A DNA stretch of 64,000 nucleotides from Cloacibacterium caeni (GTDB lineage: Bacteria > Bacteroidota > Bacteroidia > Flavobacteriales > Weeksellaceae). The position numbers were made by a program, and so were the translations under genes. A model generated the notes under the pieces. The model was given only the letters and a program-made list of their open reading frames with translations, was not told the DNA's origin and made no database searches. Shown here in pieces: positions 44,371 through 53,381 of the stretch (positions are counted from its first letter, which is position 1; the number at the start of each line of letters is the position of its first letter). Location: contig NZ_OU015319.1 in the NCBI RefSeq assembly GCF_907163125.1, positions 248,001-312,000 on the forward strand, read 5' to 3'.

Positions 44371-45621
44371 TTATCTGTTAATTTTTATGAAACTTTCGCT
44401 GTCCATCAGGTACTGTGCATTTTCGGCAACTCCATCTTCAGGAAGCAAACCACTGACGATCTGAATTTTATCGCCTACCACCGCGCCGGTAACAACCTTG
44501 TGGGCAATAAAACCGCCTTCAACTTTTTTGAACGCAATTTTATCAATCCCCAAAGAAACCACTGCTGATTTCGGCAGCCAATCTGCCATTCTGTTGTGGC
44601 TCATAATCTCCGCTTTAACCTGACTTCCGACAGGAATTTTTGCGGTGGAATTATCAAAATAGACGCGCGCCGTTACGGTTTTGCTGCCCTGCCTGAAAAA
44701 GGGTTCAATAAAACCGATGATTCCTTTGAAGCGATTTTCAGGATTGGCTTCAGGGATGATCATGACTGACTGTCCTTTGCTGACCAGTGCAATGTCTTCA
44801 GAGAAAATATTGATCAGGGCCCAGGTTCTGTTGGGATTGTAGACACTGAAAATATTCTGTCCTTTCTGGAGATACATTCCCTCTTTTAGGGGTAGTTCAG
44901 CGGTGACCGCGTTATTTGAAGCCATTGCGGGTGCAGATTGTGGTGATGACCCCATGCTTCCGGCCGATCCTGCCTGCTGAATGTGTCCGCTGTAATTGCT
45001 GAAAACCGGAACTGTGAGATCAGGTTTCCCTCGCTGGATGACTTTCTGTATCTGTGAAGCCGGCATTCCCAAAAGAAGGAGTTTCTGGCGTGAAGCATCG
45101 ATCATTGTTTTGTTTGAGCGGTCATTTTTAATAACGAAGAGCAGGTTTTGCTGTGCGGTTAAAAGTTCCGGGCTGTATATATCTAAAATACGCTGCCCTT
45201 TCGACACTTTCTGGTATTTATACCGCACATAGAGTTTCTCGATACGGCCCGCAACGCGTGAGGAAATACTGCCAATCTGTCGAGTATCGTATTCTACCGT
45301 CCCTAAAGCATCAACCGTGGTGGGTATGTTTTCTCTTTTTACTTTTATTACGGGCTGTTCCGACACTACAAATTCATTGGTTGGTTTCAACAGATCGTCG
45401 AGTTTAATCCCCTCTTCCTTTTTTTCAGGGGCATCTTTCAGGACCAAATCCATCCCACATTTGGGACATTTGCCGGGTTTGTCTGAAATCACTTCCGGGT
45501 GCATCGGACAGGTATAAGTATGCATTGCAGCTTCTGCCGAGTGCTTATCTTCCCAGAACTTAACTTTGTCACACGCCGTCAAACCAAATAAAAGCATAGT
45601 GAATATTATAATTTTTCTCAT
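44371..45621 (-). CDS. RND efflux adaptor with metal finger (CusB-like, 2)
   Basis: 416-residue lipoprotein (signal FTMLLFGLTAC). The N-terminal finger YTCPMHPEV...CPKCGMDL is followed by SSRVAGRIEKLYVRY, a hairpin (YSPELLTAQQNLLFVIKN), the lipoyl half and a Gly/Ser/Met-rich insertion (AGSAGSMGSSPQSAPAMAS) around residues 217-235 that could bind copper. It overlaps the TolC gene by 4 bases (ATGA), so translation is coupled. Confidence 0.9.
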   Translation of the reverse strand: MRKIIIFTMLLFGLTACDKVKFWEDKHSAEAAMHTYTCPMHPEVISDKPGKCPKCGMDLVLKDAPEKKEEGIKLDDLLKPTNEFVVSEQPVIKVKRENIPTTVDALGTVEYDTRQIGSISSRVAGRIEKLYVRYKYQKVSKGQRILDIYSPELLTAQQNLLFVIKNDRSNKTMIDASRQKLLLLGMPASQIQKVIQRGKPDLTVPVFSNYSGHIQQAGSAGSMGSSPQSAPAMASNNAVTAELPLKEGMYLQKGQNIFSVYNPNRTWALINIFSEDIALVSKGQSVMIIPEANPENRFKGIIGFIEPFFRQGSKTVTARVYFDNSTAKIPVGSQVKAEIMSHNRMADWLPKSAVVSLGIDKIAFKKVEGGFIAHKVVTGAVVGDKIQIVSGLLPEDGVAENAQYLMDSESFIKINR

Positions 45622-46865
45622 CTTCTTTCAATTAAGCGGTCAATTTCAGTTTGCGTCTGCAGTGCTTTGGTAAGGATCTCGAAATATTCCAGTTGGGCCA
45701 TATTCAGCTGTTCCCATGCGTCATATAACATGAAGAGTTCTTCCGTATTCTGCTCATAGCCCAACTGCATGGATTTGTAGTTGTTTTTTAAGGCCGGAAT
45801 AATGGTGTCTTCATAGAGTTTCAGCTGATTTTTATTCAGATCCAGTTCATTGCGCATTCCGTAGGCCATTCCGCTGTATTCGTTAACCATCATTTCTTTC
45901 TGTGCCTGCAAGGCTTCTTCTTTCAGTTTCAGGCTTTCAATATTGGCTTTATTCATGCCTGAAGCCCAGGATACGAAAGGCAGTTTTGCCATCAGCATCA
46001 GAGAAAACTGCATGGGCTGGCCGCCAAAACCAAACATGTTTTCGAACTTTACGCCAAATTCCGGCTTTAGATTCTGCTTTTCCAGATCCTGTTTGAGTTT
46101 GGCAATATTGATTTCCCGGTCGATGCCGCGGAGATCACTTCTGTTCTGATAAAATAGATCCTGACCAAAAGTCTCGAGAGAATAATCATTCAGGTTGTAT
46201 TCCGGTTCAATCTCCAGTGGCGCGAGCGGGTCTCTTCCCATGAGGGCATTCAACCGGATGCGGTTGACGCGCAGGTCATTCTCATACATGAGCTGCATGT
46301 TTTTTGAACTTCCGAGAGCCGCTTTGGCTTTGTAATAGGCGGATATTTTGGAAAGTCCGTTTTTGTACCGGATTTCGGCGTTTCTAATCATAAAGTCCAG
46401 CATCTTTTCGTTTTCCTTAACGACCTTCAGCTTTTTATCCAGGACAATGGAACTGTAATACAGTTTTTTTGCATCCTGAAAGTTTTCATTGAGGGCGGCA
46501 TAAAGTTTTTCCTTTTCTACAGCAGACATTGCCTTCATCAGATTTTCGTTGGCGTTGAGTTTCTTTCTGTTAGGAAACATCTGTTCCACCGAAACTGCTA
46601 CTGAGCCCATGCCGAGCATATCGCCGTCGCGCTGCCAGAGTTTTGCATTATAGGGCGTCATAAAGAAACCTGCTCCTACGGTTGGAGGCATCCAGCTTCT
46701 TGCTCCTTTTGCGGCAGCATCCATTGACCGGATTTCGGCATTGTACATTTTTACCACCGGATGGTTGGCTGCGATACTGTCCATTACTGCGGGCAGGGAC
46801 ATTTGCTGAGCATCAATGGTAGTGTAAAGGAAGGCCAGTACTGCTGTTATTATTAATTTTTTCAT
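45618..46865 (-). CDS. TolC-family outer-membrane channel (CusC-like)
   Basis: 415 residues with a signal peptide (LIITAVLAFLYTTIDAQQ) and the two long alpha-helical repeats of outer-membrane factors: MSLPAVMDSIAANHPVVKMYNAEI...NALMGRDPLAPLEIEP and YDAWEQLNMAQLEYFEILTKALQTQTEIDRLI. It forms the exit duct for the CusA-type pump encoded just upstream (18 bases). Next gene overlaps by 4 bases. Confidence 0.9.
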   Translation of the reverse strand: MKKLIITAVLAFLYTTIDAQQMSLPAVMDSIAANHPVVKMYNAEIRSMDAAAKGARSWMPPTVGAGFFMTPYNAKLWQRDGDMLGMGSVAVSVEQMFPNRKKLNANENLMKAMSAVEKEKLYAALNENFQDAKKLYYSSIVLDKKLKVVKENEKMLDFMIRNAEIRYKNGLSKISAYYKAKAALGSSKNMQLMYENDLRVNRIRLNALMGRDPLAPLEIEPEYNLNDYSLETFGQDLFYQNRSDLRGIDREINIAKLKQDLEKQNLKPEFGVKFENMFGFGGQPMQFSLMLMAKLPFVSWASGMNKANIESLKLKEEALQAQKEMMVNEYSGMAYGMRNELDLNKNQLKLYEDTIIPALKNNYKSMQLGYEQNTEELFMLYDAWEQLNMAQLEYFEILTKALQTQTEIDRLIERR

Positions 46866-46883
46866 TTTGTAATCATTTAAGGA

Positions 46884-48842
46884 TTAATGGGCAGCGTCGA
46901 GGACGTCAATTTTCCCTAGTTTGTTCAGTTCCCATTCCTTCTGCATATAAAAGATAATTGGTGTTACCAAAAGGATGTGAATGGCCGAAGTGAAAACACC
47001 ACCAACCATCGGCAATACGATTGGTTTCATCATATCACTTCCCACGCCGTGGCTCCACAGGATGGGTACAAGCCCGAAGAGGGTCACGCAAACCGTCATA
47101 ATCTTTGGTCTTAATCTTTTGGCTGCACCATGAATGACATATTCACGAAGTTCTTCATTGGTGATGGTCTCCCTTGAGTTGCCATTTTTTGCAATAAGCT
47201 GAACCATGGCGTCGTTCAGGTAGATGACCATCACGATTCCGGTTTCCACCGCAAGTCCGAATAGGGCAATAAATCCTACTGCTACTGCTACGGAAAGGTT
47301 CACCCCCCAAATCGAAATCATAAAAACGCCGCCGATTAAGGCAAAAGGAATACTGATGAGATTAAAGAAAGCTTCGCGGTAAGAATTGAATGCAAAGTAC
47401 ATGGAAAGAAAGATCACGATTAATACGAGGGGCATAATCATTTTTAAAGTCTGCTCTCCTCGAATCAGGTTTTCGTACTGGCCGCTCCATTCCACGAAAT
47501 AGCCTTTAGGCATTTTGGTGACCATGCTGTTGAGTTTTTTCTGTGCTTCTGCTACGGTACTGCCTAAATCCCGATCACGGACGTTGAACAGAACAGTTCC
47601 GCGTAACATGGCATTTTCAGAATTGATCATTGGTGGTCCTTCTGTAAGACGAATGTCCGCCACTGCACTTAGCGGAATGGAACCAAATTCCATCGTCTGC
47701 ATTGGGAGTCTTCTCAGAGATTCCACATTATTTCTGAAATCCTGGCCGTATCTGGCATTTACCGAAAAGCGCTGTCGGCCTTCCACGGTGGTGGTGAGTT
47801 TCATTCCGCCGAGCGCACTTTCCACGACGGCATTTACATCATCCACACTTAGGCCGTATCTTCCTATTTCTTCGCGTTTCACTTGAATGTCCACATATTT
47901 TCCGCCGGTAATGGGTTCTACGTACATGTCTTTTATTCCTTCAATACCGGTGAGTTCCTTTTTAATCTTTTCTGAAAGGACGGCAATACTGTCCAGGTTC
48001 TGTCCGTATACTTTTACGCCCACATCCGTTCTGATCCCGGTTGAAAGCATATTGATTCGGTTGGAAATCGGCATGGTCCAGCCATTGGTTACGCCTGGAA
48101 TCTGCAGTTTGGCATTCAGCTCATTGATGAGATCATCTTTTGTTTTGCCCTCGCGCCATTCGCTTTGCGGTTTCAACAAAATAATGGTTTCAATCATGGA
48201 GATGGGTGAATTATCTGTCGCCGTGTTGGCTCTTCCGGCTTTTCCGAGGACATGATCCACTTCCGGAATTCCCTTAATGATTTTATCCTGTACCTGCAGT
48301 AATCTTTTGGCTTCAGAGTTTGAAATATCGGGAAGGGTAACCGGCATAAAGAGCAGGGATCCTTCATCCAAAGGCGGCATAAACTCACGTCCAAGGTTCA
48401 TTATCATTGGAATACTGATGAGCAGTGCCAAAATATTAATTCCCAGCGTGGTTTTTTTCCATTTCATGCACCATCTTATCAGCGGTTCGTAAATCCGTTC
48501 CAAGCCTCTGTTTATTGGGTTTTTATTATCGTCCTTAAATTTTCCCTTCATGAAAAAGGAGATGAGCACCGGGGCAAGGGTAAGCACCAGGATTGCATCA
48601 ACAATCAGGATGAATGTTTTAGTGTACGCCAGCGGATGAAAAAGTTTACCTTCCTGACCGGTCAACATAAATACCGGGAGAAAAGAAACCACGATGATTA
48701 CCGTAGAAAAAAATACGCCTCTGGATACCTGTAAGGATGATTTTTCGATAATCTTCAACCGAATGTCTTCGGGAATTTTAACGTAACTGTCTTTCTCTTT
48801 GTCTTTTTTTCTGAATATATTTTTAAACCAGTTGGTCTTCAT
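46884..48842 (-). CDS. CusA-type RND pump, C-terminal part
   Basis: 652 residues. It opens with a basic segment (MKTNWFKNIFRKKDKEKD), then TM5 and onward: SRGVFFSTVIIVVSFLPVFML, GQEGKLFHPLAYTKTF, GREFMPPLDEGSLLFMP, the second periplasmic domain with Met-rich NRINMLSTGIRTDVGVKVYG, and TM7-12 (GFIALFGLAVETGIVMVIYL). It supplies what the upstream 427-residue gene lacks. The ATG lies 2 bases after that gene's stop, in the -1 frame. Together they equal one ordinary CusA. Confidence 0.9.
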   Translation of the reverse strand: MKTNWFKNIFRKKDKEKDSYVKIPEDIRLKIIEKSSLQVSRGVFFSTVIIVVSFLPVFMLTGQEGKLFHPLAYTKTFILIVDAILVLTLAPVLISFFMKGKFKDDNKNPINRGLERIYEPLIRWCMKWKKTTLGINILALLISIPMIMNLGREFMPPLDEGSLLFMPVTLPDISNSEAKRLLQVQDKIIKGIPEVDHVLGKAGRANTATDNSPISMIETIILLKPQSEWREGKTKDDLINELNAKLQIPGVTNGWTMPISNRINMLSTGIRTDVGVKVYGQNLDSIAVLSEKIKKELTGIEGIKDMYVEPITGGKYVDIQVKREEIGRYGLSVDDVNAVVESALGGMKLTTTVEGRQRFSVNARYGQDFRNNVESLRRLPMQTMEFGSIPLSAVADIRLTEGPPMINSENAMLRGTVLFNVRDRDLGSTVAEAQKKLNSMVTKMPKGYFVEWSGQYENLIRGEQTLKMIMPLVLIVIFLSMYFAFNSYREAFFNLISIPFALIGGVFMISIWGVNLSVAVAVGFIALFGLAVETGIVMVIYLNDAMVQLIAKNGNSRETITNEELREYVIHGAAKRLRPKIMTVCVTLFGLVPILWSHGVGSDMMKPIVLPMVGGVFTSAIHILLVTPIIFYMQKEWELNKLGKIDVLDAAH

Positions 48843-48844
48843 TG

Positions 48845-50128
48845 TTATGGGTTTTTATTTTGTTGATGGTTCTGCCAATCGGAGAGATTTTTATAGGCAT
48901 TTTCGGACATGATAATTCCGTTATCTACAATCACCCCAATTGCCAGTGCAATTCCTGTAAGGGACATGATATTGGAGGAGAGTCCAAACGCATTGAGCAG
49001 AATAAAACTGATGGCAATGGTGACCGGAATCTGAATGATGATGCTCAATGCACTTCGCCAGTGGAATAGGAACAGAATAACAATGATTGCCACCACGATA
49101 ATTTCTTCAATCAGCTTGGTTTTAATATTGTCTATTGCCCCTTCAATCAGCGTACTGCGGTCGTACGATGTCTTGAAGGTGACGCCTTCAGGGAGTCCTT
49201 TTTCAACGTCCTTCATTTTCTCTTTCACATCGTTGATGACCTTATCCGCATTTTCGCCATACCGTGCCACCACGATACCGCCCACGACTTCACCTTCACC
49301 GTCCGCATCAAAAATACCCAGCCGAAGATCTCCACCCATTTGTACCGAGCCAATATCTTTCACCCGCACGGGAATACCGTTGTAATTTCCCACCGCGATT
49401 TCTTCGATATCGGCTACATTCTTAATGTAACCAAGTCCACGGATGACGTAGGCCATATCGGCCATCTCAAATTTCCGTCCTCCTACATCGTTGTTGTTAG
49501 CCTTTACCTTATTCATCACCTCCATGAGGGAGACGTTGTAATACTGCAATTTTACAGGATCTACGATAAGTTGGTACTGTTTTTCGAAGCCGCCAAAGGA
49601 TGCCACTTCCGCGACACCGGGAACCGTCTGCAAGGCAAATTTCACGTACCAGTCCTGGAGTGCGCGCTGGTCTCCCAAATCCATTTTGGGTGCATCAAAA
49701 TGGTACCAGAAAACGTGACCAACACCGGTGCCATCCGGTCCGAGCGTAGGCGTTACGTCTTGCGGGAGTAGGCGTTGGGCATAGTTGAGCCGTTCCATTA
49801 CCCGGGTTCTGGCCCAGTAAATGTCCACGTTATCTTCGAAAATAACATACACGAAGCTCATCCCAAACATGGAAGAGGCGCGGATGTTCTTAATTTTCGG
49901 TATTCCCTGAAGGTTGCTGACCAGAGGAAAAGTCACCTGATCTTCAATAATCTGGGGACTTCTGCCCATCCACTCGGTAAAAACGATGACCTGGTTCTCA
50001 CTCAGATCCGGAATGGCATCGATGGGATTGTCCCTTACCGCAAAAATACCCCAGATAAAAAGGCCGATTGCAATCAGCAAAACGAAATACCTGTTGCGGA
50101 GGGAGAGTTTGATTAAATTTTGAATCAT
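48845..50128 (-). CDS. CusA-type RND pump, N-terminal part
   Basis: 427 residues: TM1 (MIQNLIKLSLRNRYFVLLIAIGLFIWGIFA), IDAIPDLSENQVIVFTEW (the Cu/Ag-pump form of this motif), the first periplasmic domain, and TM2-4 ending with the proton-relay helix GIALAIGVIVDNGIIMSENAYKNL. It then stops at a short polar tail (DWQNHQQNKNP). The break is in the cytoplasmic loop between TM4 and TM5. Whether the pump works as two chains, or this is a frameshift in a single gene, is open. Confidence 0.88.
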   Translation of the reverse strand: MIQNLIKLSLRNRYFVLLIAIGLFIWGIFAVRDNPIDAIPDLSENQVIVFTEWMGRSPQIIEDQVTFPLVSNLQGIPKIKNIRASSMFGMSFVYVIFEDNVDIYWARTRVMERLNYAQRLLPQDVTPTLGPDGTGVGHVFWYHFDAPKMDLGDQRALQDWYVKFALQTVPGVAEVASFGGFEKQYQLIVDPVKLQYYNVSLMEVMNKVKANNNDVGGRKFEMADMAYVIRGLGYIKNVADIEEIAVGNYNGIPVRVKDIGSVQMGGDLRLGIFDADGEGEVVGGIVVARYGENADKVINDVKEKMKDVEKGLPEGVTFKTSYDRSTLIEGAIDNIKTKLIEEIIVVAIIVILFLFHWRSALSIIIQIPVTIAISFILLNAFGLSSNIMSLTGIALAIGVIVDNGIIMSENAYKNLSDWQNHQQNKNP

Positions 50129-50142
50129 GATTTAGAATCTAT

Positions 50143-50766
50143 TTACTTAATTTCTTCCTGAACCTCACCACATGAAGCCATTTTTTTGCCGTAATAAGGG
50201 TTCTTCACCTCACGTGAATCACTAAGCCAAAAAGCGCCTTTGTTATCGTTATACATTGGACAAAATATTTTGTACACCGTTTTTGATGTTCCGAAGTCTT
50301 TCAGCAGGTCGTAAAAATCTTCACTCATTAAATCCAGATGTTCGCGCTGATGATCAATGTTTCCGGCATTATCCGCAATATGCTGTGCGTGTTCCTTAAT
50401 GCTTGATTCCAGTTCTGCATATTCTTTTTTCTGTTCAGCGGAAAATCCCTTTTTGTTTATTTTAGGCAATGCTTCCAGAATTCCTTTGGCTGTATTAACT
50501 GCTTCTTTATCATCATCACCTGAGAGTGCAAATGTAAGGTGGGTGTAATGGGAATAGAGTTCTGTAAGATTTGCGGAAGTTTTTTTTGCGTCAATCACGG
50601 TTACCTTTTCATCCATAGGCATATCGCCCATTGCTGAATTGTCAGACATCATGCTCATATCGTGCTGCATGGATGTTTCAGTAGTGCTTTTCTGTTCTTT
50701 GTTTTCTTTACAAGAAGTGAGTGCCAATGTTCCGATTGCCAAAAGGCTGAATACTAGTATTTTCAT
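50143..50766 (-). CDS. DUF3347 domain lipoprotein
   Basis: 207 residues. Lipoprotein signal (FSLLAIGTLALTSC), a Met/Asp-rich stretch (MQHDMSMMSDNSAMGDMPM) of the kind that binds Cu(I), then DUF3347 (YSHYTHLTFALSGDDDKEA...DHQREHLDLMSEDFYDLLK) and a C-terminal IFCPMYNDNKGAFWLSD...NPYYGKKMASCG with paired cysteines. In Bacteroidota this family sits next to copper exporters; a periplasmic copper carrier is likely. Confidence 0.85.
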   Translation of the reverse strand: MKILVFSLLAIGTLALTSCKENKEQKSTTETSMQHDMSMMSDNSAMGDMPMDEKVTVIDAKKTSANLTELYSHYTHLTFALSGDDDKEAVNTAKGILEALPKINKKGFSAEQKKEYAELESSIKEHAQHIADNAGNIDHQREHLDLMSEDFYDLLKDFGTSKTVYKIFCPMYNDNKGAFWLSDSREVKNPYYGKKMASCGEVQEEIK

Positions 50767-50792
50767 TATTTTATAAGTTTAAAGGTTATTTA

Positions 50793-51176
50793 TTATTTAT
50801 TAAAAAAGGCTTCGTAGTTTGCTTTGTTTTCGAAGTACACGACATTGTCGTTTTTATCGGATATCGCTATAATTGCGGTTGCTTTATCGATGAGTTGATG
50901 AGAAATCGGATCGTATGCCATTCGTGCATTTTCTTCCTGCGGGATTCTCAGTTTGCAGTTTTCGCAGCAGCCGTAATACGTTTTACCTTCGTGCTGTACT
51001 TCGAGTTGTTTTTTACCCATATAGGCGTTATTTACCATACATACCTGATCGTGCGGAACAATGTCGCCGGTGGTGAACTTTGCGACCGAGATTTGGGTGT
51101 TTTCAGCTTTTGAATTGTTGCAGGAAACGAGAAATACCGATGCAAAAGCCAGTATTCCCAAAAGAATATTTTTCAT
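50793..51176 (-). CDS. TRASH/YHS-like metal-binding lipoprotein
   Basis: 127 residues with a lipoprotein signal (LAFASVFLVSC). The core DQVCMVNNAYMGKKQLEVQHEGKTYYGCCENC is a TRASH/YHS-type finger in which one Cys and a CCENC cluster bind metal. It ends VVYFENKANYEAFF, typical of NosL/MlpB-like proteins. First gene of the tightly spaced copper operon proper. Likely periplasmic delivery or sensing of copper. Confidence 0.8.
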   Translation of the reverse strand: MKNILLGILAFASVFLVSCNNSKAENTQISVAKFTTGDIVPHDQVCMVNNAYMGKKQLEVQHEGKTYYGCCENCKLRIPQEENARMAYDPISHQLIDKATAIIAISDKNDNVVYFENKANYEAFFNK

Positions 51177-51405
51177 TAAATTTTAGATTACAGGTTAATT
51201 TTAAGTTTCCTTGTTAAGAAACTGCTTACGAACATTCAGATCTTCAAAAGCGTCCTCGCTCCAAAAGGAAAATCTTTTGTGAAAGATTTACTTTTAAAGG
51301 AAAAGTTGAAGTTCAAAGGAATATACAGCGCTGATAAGTCATCAGGGATAAAGTGTTAAAAAACTCTTCACGACCGGACATAACTCGGGCTGTAAGAAAG
51401 AAGTA

Positions 51406-51822
51406 TTACCCTATTTTGGGCGGTATCCAAACGGTATGGAATTCACAGGAGTAATGAGGATTCTGATAATAGAAATTGGAATTTTTGCTATAGTAGCCGG
51501 AGGCTTCAGTTTTGGAATCCTCTAAGAAATTTCTGTAGACTAAAAGGGTGTATTGAGCAGAACTGCAAAGGTTTCCGCTGCAGTTTCCTGAGCATCCTTC
51601 AGTTTGACAATTGTGTGATTTGGTGTGACAGCATTTGTCTTTGCAATCGCCACTGTCGCAAGATGGGTGGATCGTCGCGAATGACTGTTTGATGAAAGTT
51701 TCCGTATGTGCCCGGTTTTTAAAAAGCTGCTTCTCCTTTTTGCTGCAAGCTAAAGATATCCCCGGCGCCAGAAATAACGCGAGTGTAAAGGAAAGGAATA
51801 GTATTTTTAAATTACCGTGCAT
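51406..51822 (-). CDS. Small secreted Cys/His-rich protein at the copper operon head
   Basis: 138 residues from the ATG at 51822 (MHGNLKILFLSFTLALFLAPG). The longer frame from 51870 would start inside the promoter at 51841-51870, so I reject it. The mature part is very Cys-rich (HPSCDSGDCKDKCCHTKSHNC, then TEGCSGNCSGNLC), suited to copper thiolate clusters. It ends HTVWIPPKIG, the same tail as the protein at 37278-37598. 229 bases separate it from the next gene, with no clear promoter in between. No known function. Confidence 0.7.
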   Translation of the reverse strand: MHGNLKILFLSFTLALFLAPGISLACSKKEKQLFKNRAHTETFIKQSFATIHPSCDSGDCKDKCCHTKSHNCQTEGCSGNCSGNLCSSAQYTLLVYRNFLEDSKTEASGYYSKNSNFYYQNPHYSCEFHTVWIPPKIG

Positions 51823-51840
51823 TATAAAGTATAAACAGTA

Positions 51841-51870
51841 CAAATTTAGGAAATATTTTTGAAGTTTCAA
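51841..51870 (-). promoter_or_regulatory. Promoter of the copper operon head
   Basis: On the minus strand TTG (51870-51868), 19 bases, TAAATTTG (51848-51841): a full consensus match, 19 bases before the ATG. The IS4-type element begins 4 or 5 bases beyond the -33 box. Confidence 0.75.
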
Positions 51871-51874
51871 TACT

Positions 51875-53194
51875 GTCCTAAAAAAAAATTATTAAAAATA
51901 GAAACAGCCTAAATACCTATTTTACATTTAGCTTTACATTTAATTTCAAAAAAGAACCCCTTGATAATAGTTTTTGGGGGTTTCAGGCGGTTGCTCAAAT
52001 GGTTTGTCGAGCCAAAATTGAAGATTAATTTTAACAAAAATATTCAATCGGATAAAAGCTACCAGATTTGATAATTGCCAATTATATTTAGCGATGGATT
52101 TCAGGTATTTCAGAATGAGAATAGTGATAAGTGCCGTCCAAATTTGGATTTTCACTGCATTTTCAGAAGTTCCAATGAAGGTTTTGATGTGAAGCAACTG
52201 CTTGATATCTCTAAAAAAGATCTCAATTTGCCATCTTTGCTTGTATAATTCTGCTATGGTAGAAGCAGCCCAAGAGAAATTATTGGAAATCATTTCAATG
52301 GTTTGCTTGTTTTCATTATCCCAAATAGCCACTCTTCTTAATTTTTTTGGATATTTTTCTTTGGATAAAGGATTTGAGAGTACTATTTCTTCGTCTTTTA
52401 GGATGCTTTGAGCTCCTTTTGGTGGAAGTTCTCGTTCCTGTAAAGTTTCAAATTTCAGATTTTCTTTATGTCTTATTACGAAGAAAACACCTTTGCTGTC
52501 CCAAATAGAGAGCATTGGAAAATCGTTATAGAATCTGTCTGCAACAATGACTGCTCCCTTTTCCAAAGGAATGTTTTCCGCTCCCTTGTTATCAGCAACA
52601 CTTCCTTTGGTAATATTCACATAAACAGGAAGTTTCCCGTCATATTCAAGTAAGGTATGCATTTTCACGGCTCCTTTTTTAGTTCGATATGTTGCCCAAT
52701 CGAACAAAGACAGGCATAGAGAAATAAGGGTAGAATCTAATAAATAGACAGGAACTTTTATTTTGAGTTTTATCCGTCTTTCTTTCGTGTGCTGTCCTAA
52801 TTGTTCTAATAGTTTGAAATACACGTCTTTAAACAAATCTGCATCTCGTTTTCCATTCTGGTAGCTAATAGAAGATTTGGAAGGTGCTGTTTTTATCCCT
52901 AAATGATTCAGGTTTCCTGTGGCACTGCGAAGTCCGTTGGAAATGTCCCGAACCGAAGTGCTTTTGGCAAAATGACAGAAAAGCATAGAAACTAAGTGGT
53001 TCCAACTATCAAATCCTTTATTTCGGTAATCGGTTTTCTTCTCAATTACTATTTTTTTGAAAATCCCTCGGTCTATTTTTGAAATAATCTGAGAAAATAA
53101 TGTTAATTTTGAGTCCATAAGAAGGTTTTTTTGTTGTGCAACCTCAAAGATACTTTGAGTTACTTTAATTCCTTCTTATTTTTTTATTTAGGAC
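51875..53194 (-). mobile_element. IS4-family insertion sequence (about 1.32 kb)
   Basis: Ends GTCCTAAA (51875) and TTTAGGAC (53187-53194) are inverted and are extended by A/T-rich DNA. Possible extension to CAATA / TATTG on each side. I could not settle the target duplication. Contains one transposase gene. Confidence 0.8.
51946..53118 (-). CDS. IS4-family transposase
   Basis: 390-residue DDE transposase. First D in VYLLDSTLISLCLSLF, second D in VIVADRFYNDF, and the IS4 signature Y-x2-R-x3-E-x6-K is exact in YKQRWQIEIFFRDIKQLLHIKT. The DUF4372-like N-terminus (IISKIDRGIFKKIV...KGFDSWNHLVSMLFCHFAK) is typical of Bacteroidota members. Complete and probably active. Confidence 0.93.
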   Translation of the reverse strand: MDSKLTLFSQIISKIDRGIFKKIVIEKKTDYRNKGFDSWNHLVSMLFCHFAKSTSVRDISNGLRSATGNLNHLGIKTAPSKSSISYQNGKRDADLFKDVYFKLLEQLGQHTKERRIKLKIKVPVYLLDSTLISLCLSLFDWATYRTKKGAVKMHTLLEYDGKLPVYVNITKGSVADNKGAENIPLEKGAVIVADRFYNDFPMLSIWDSKGVFFVIRHKENLKFETLQERELPPKGAQSILKDEEIVLSNPLSKEKYPKKLRRVAIWDNENKQTIEMISNNFSWAASTIAELYKQRWQIEIFFRDIKQLLHIKTFIGTSENAVKIQIWTALITILILKYLKSIAKYNWQLSNLVAFIRLNIFVKINLQFWLDKPFEQPPETPKNYYQGVLF

Positions 53195-53381
53195 GCTATT
53201 GAAAGATTAACATAAAATTACAAATAACCTATTACTATTATTGAAAATTTCTATTTTCTGTAACCGATTCTGTACAAATTATTCTAAAAGAATATCATTC
53301 TAAAATATTCGACCAATATTTCCATACTGAGTTTCTAAAAAAAAGGAACATATTTAGGTCTTAATATCAGCAAAAAACTAA

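Noticed and set aside
51823-51870. Longer N-terminus of the Cys-rich protein at 51406
   Set aside because: The extra codons coincide with a full -33/-7 promoter, so they would not be transcribed.
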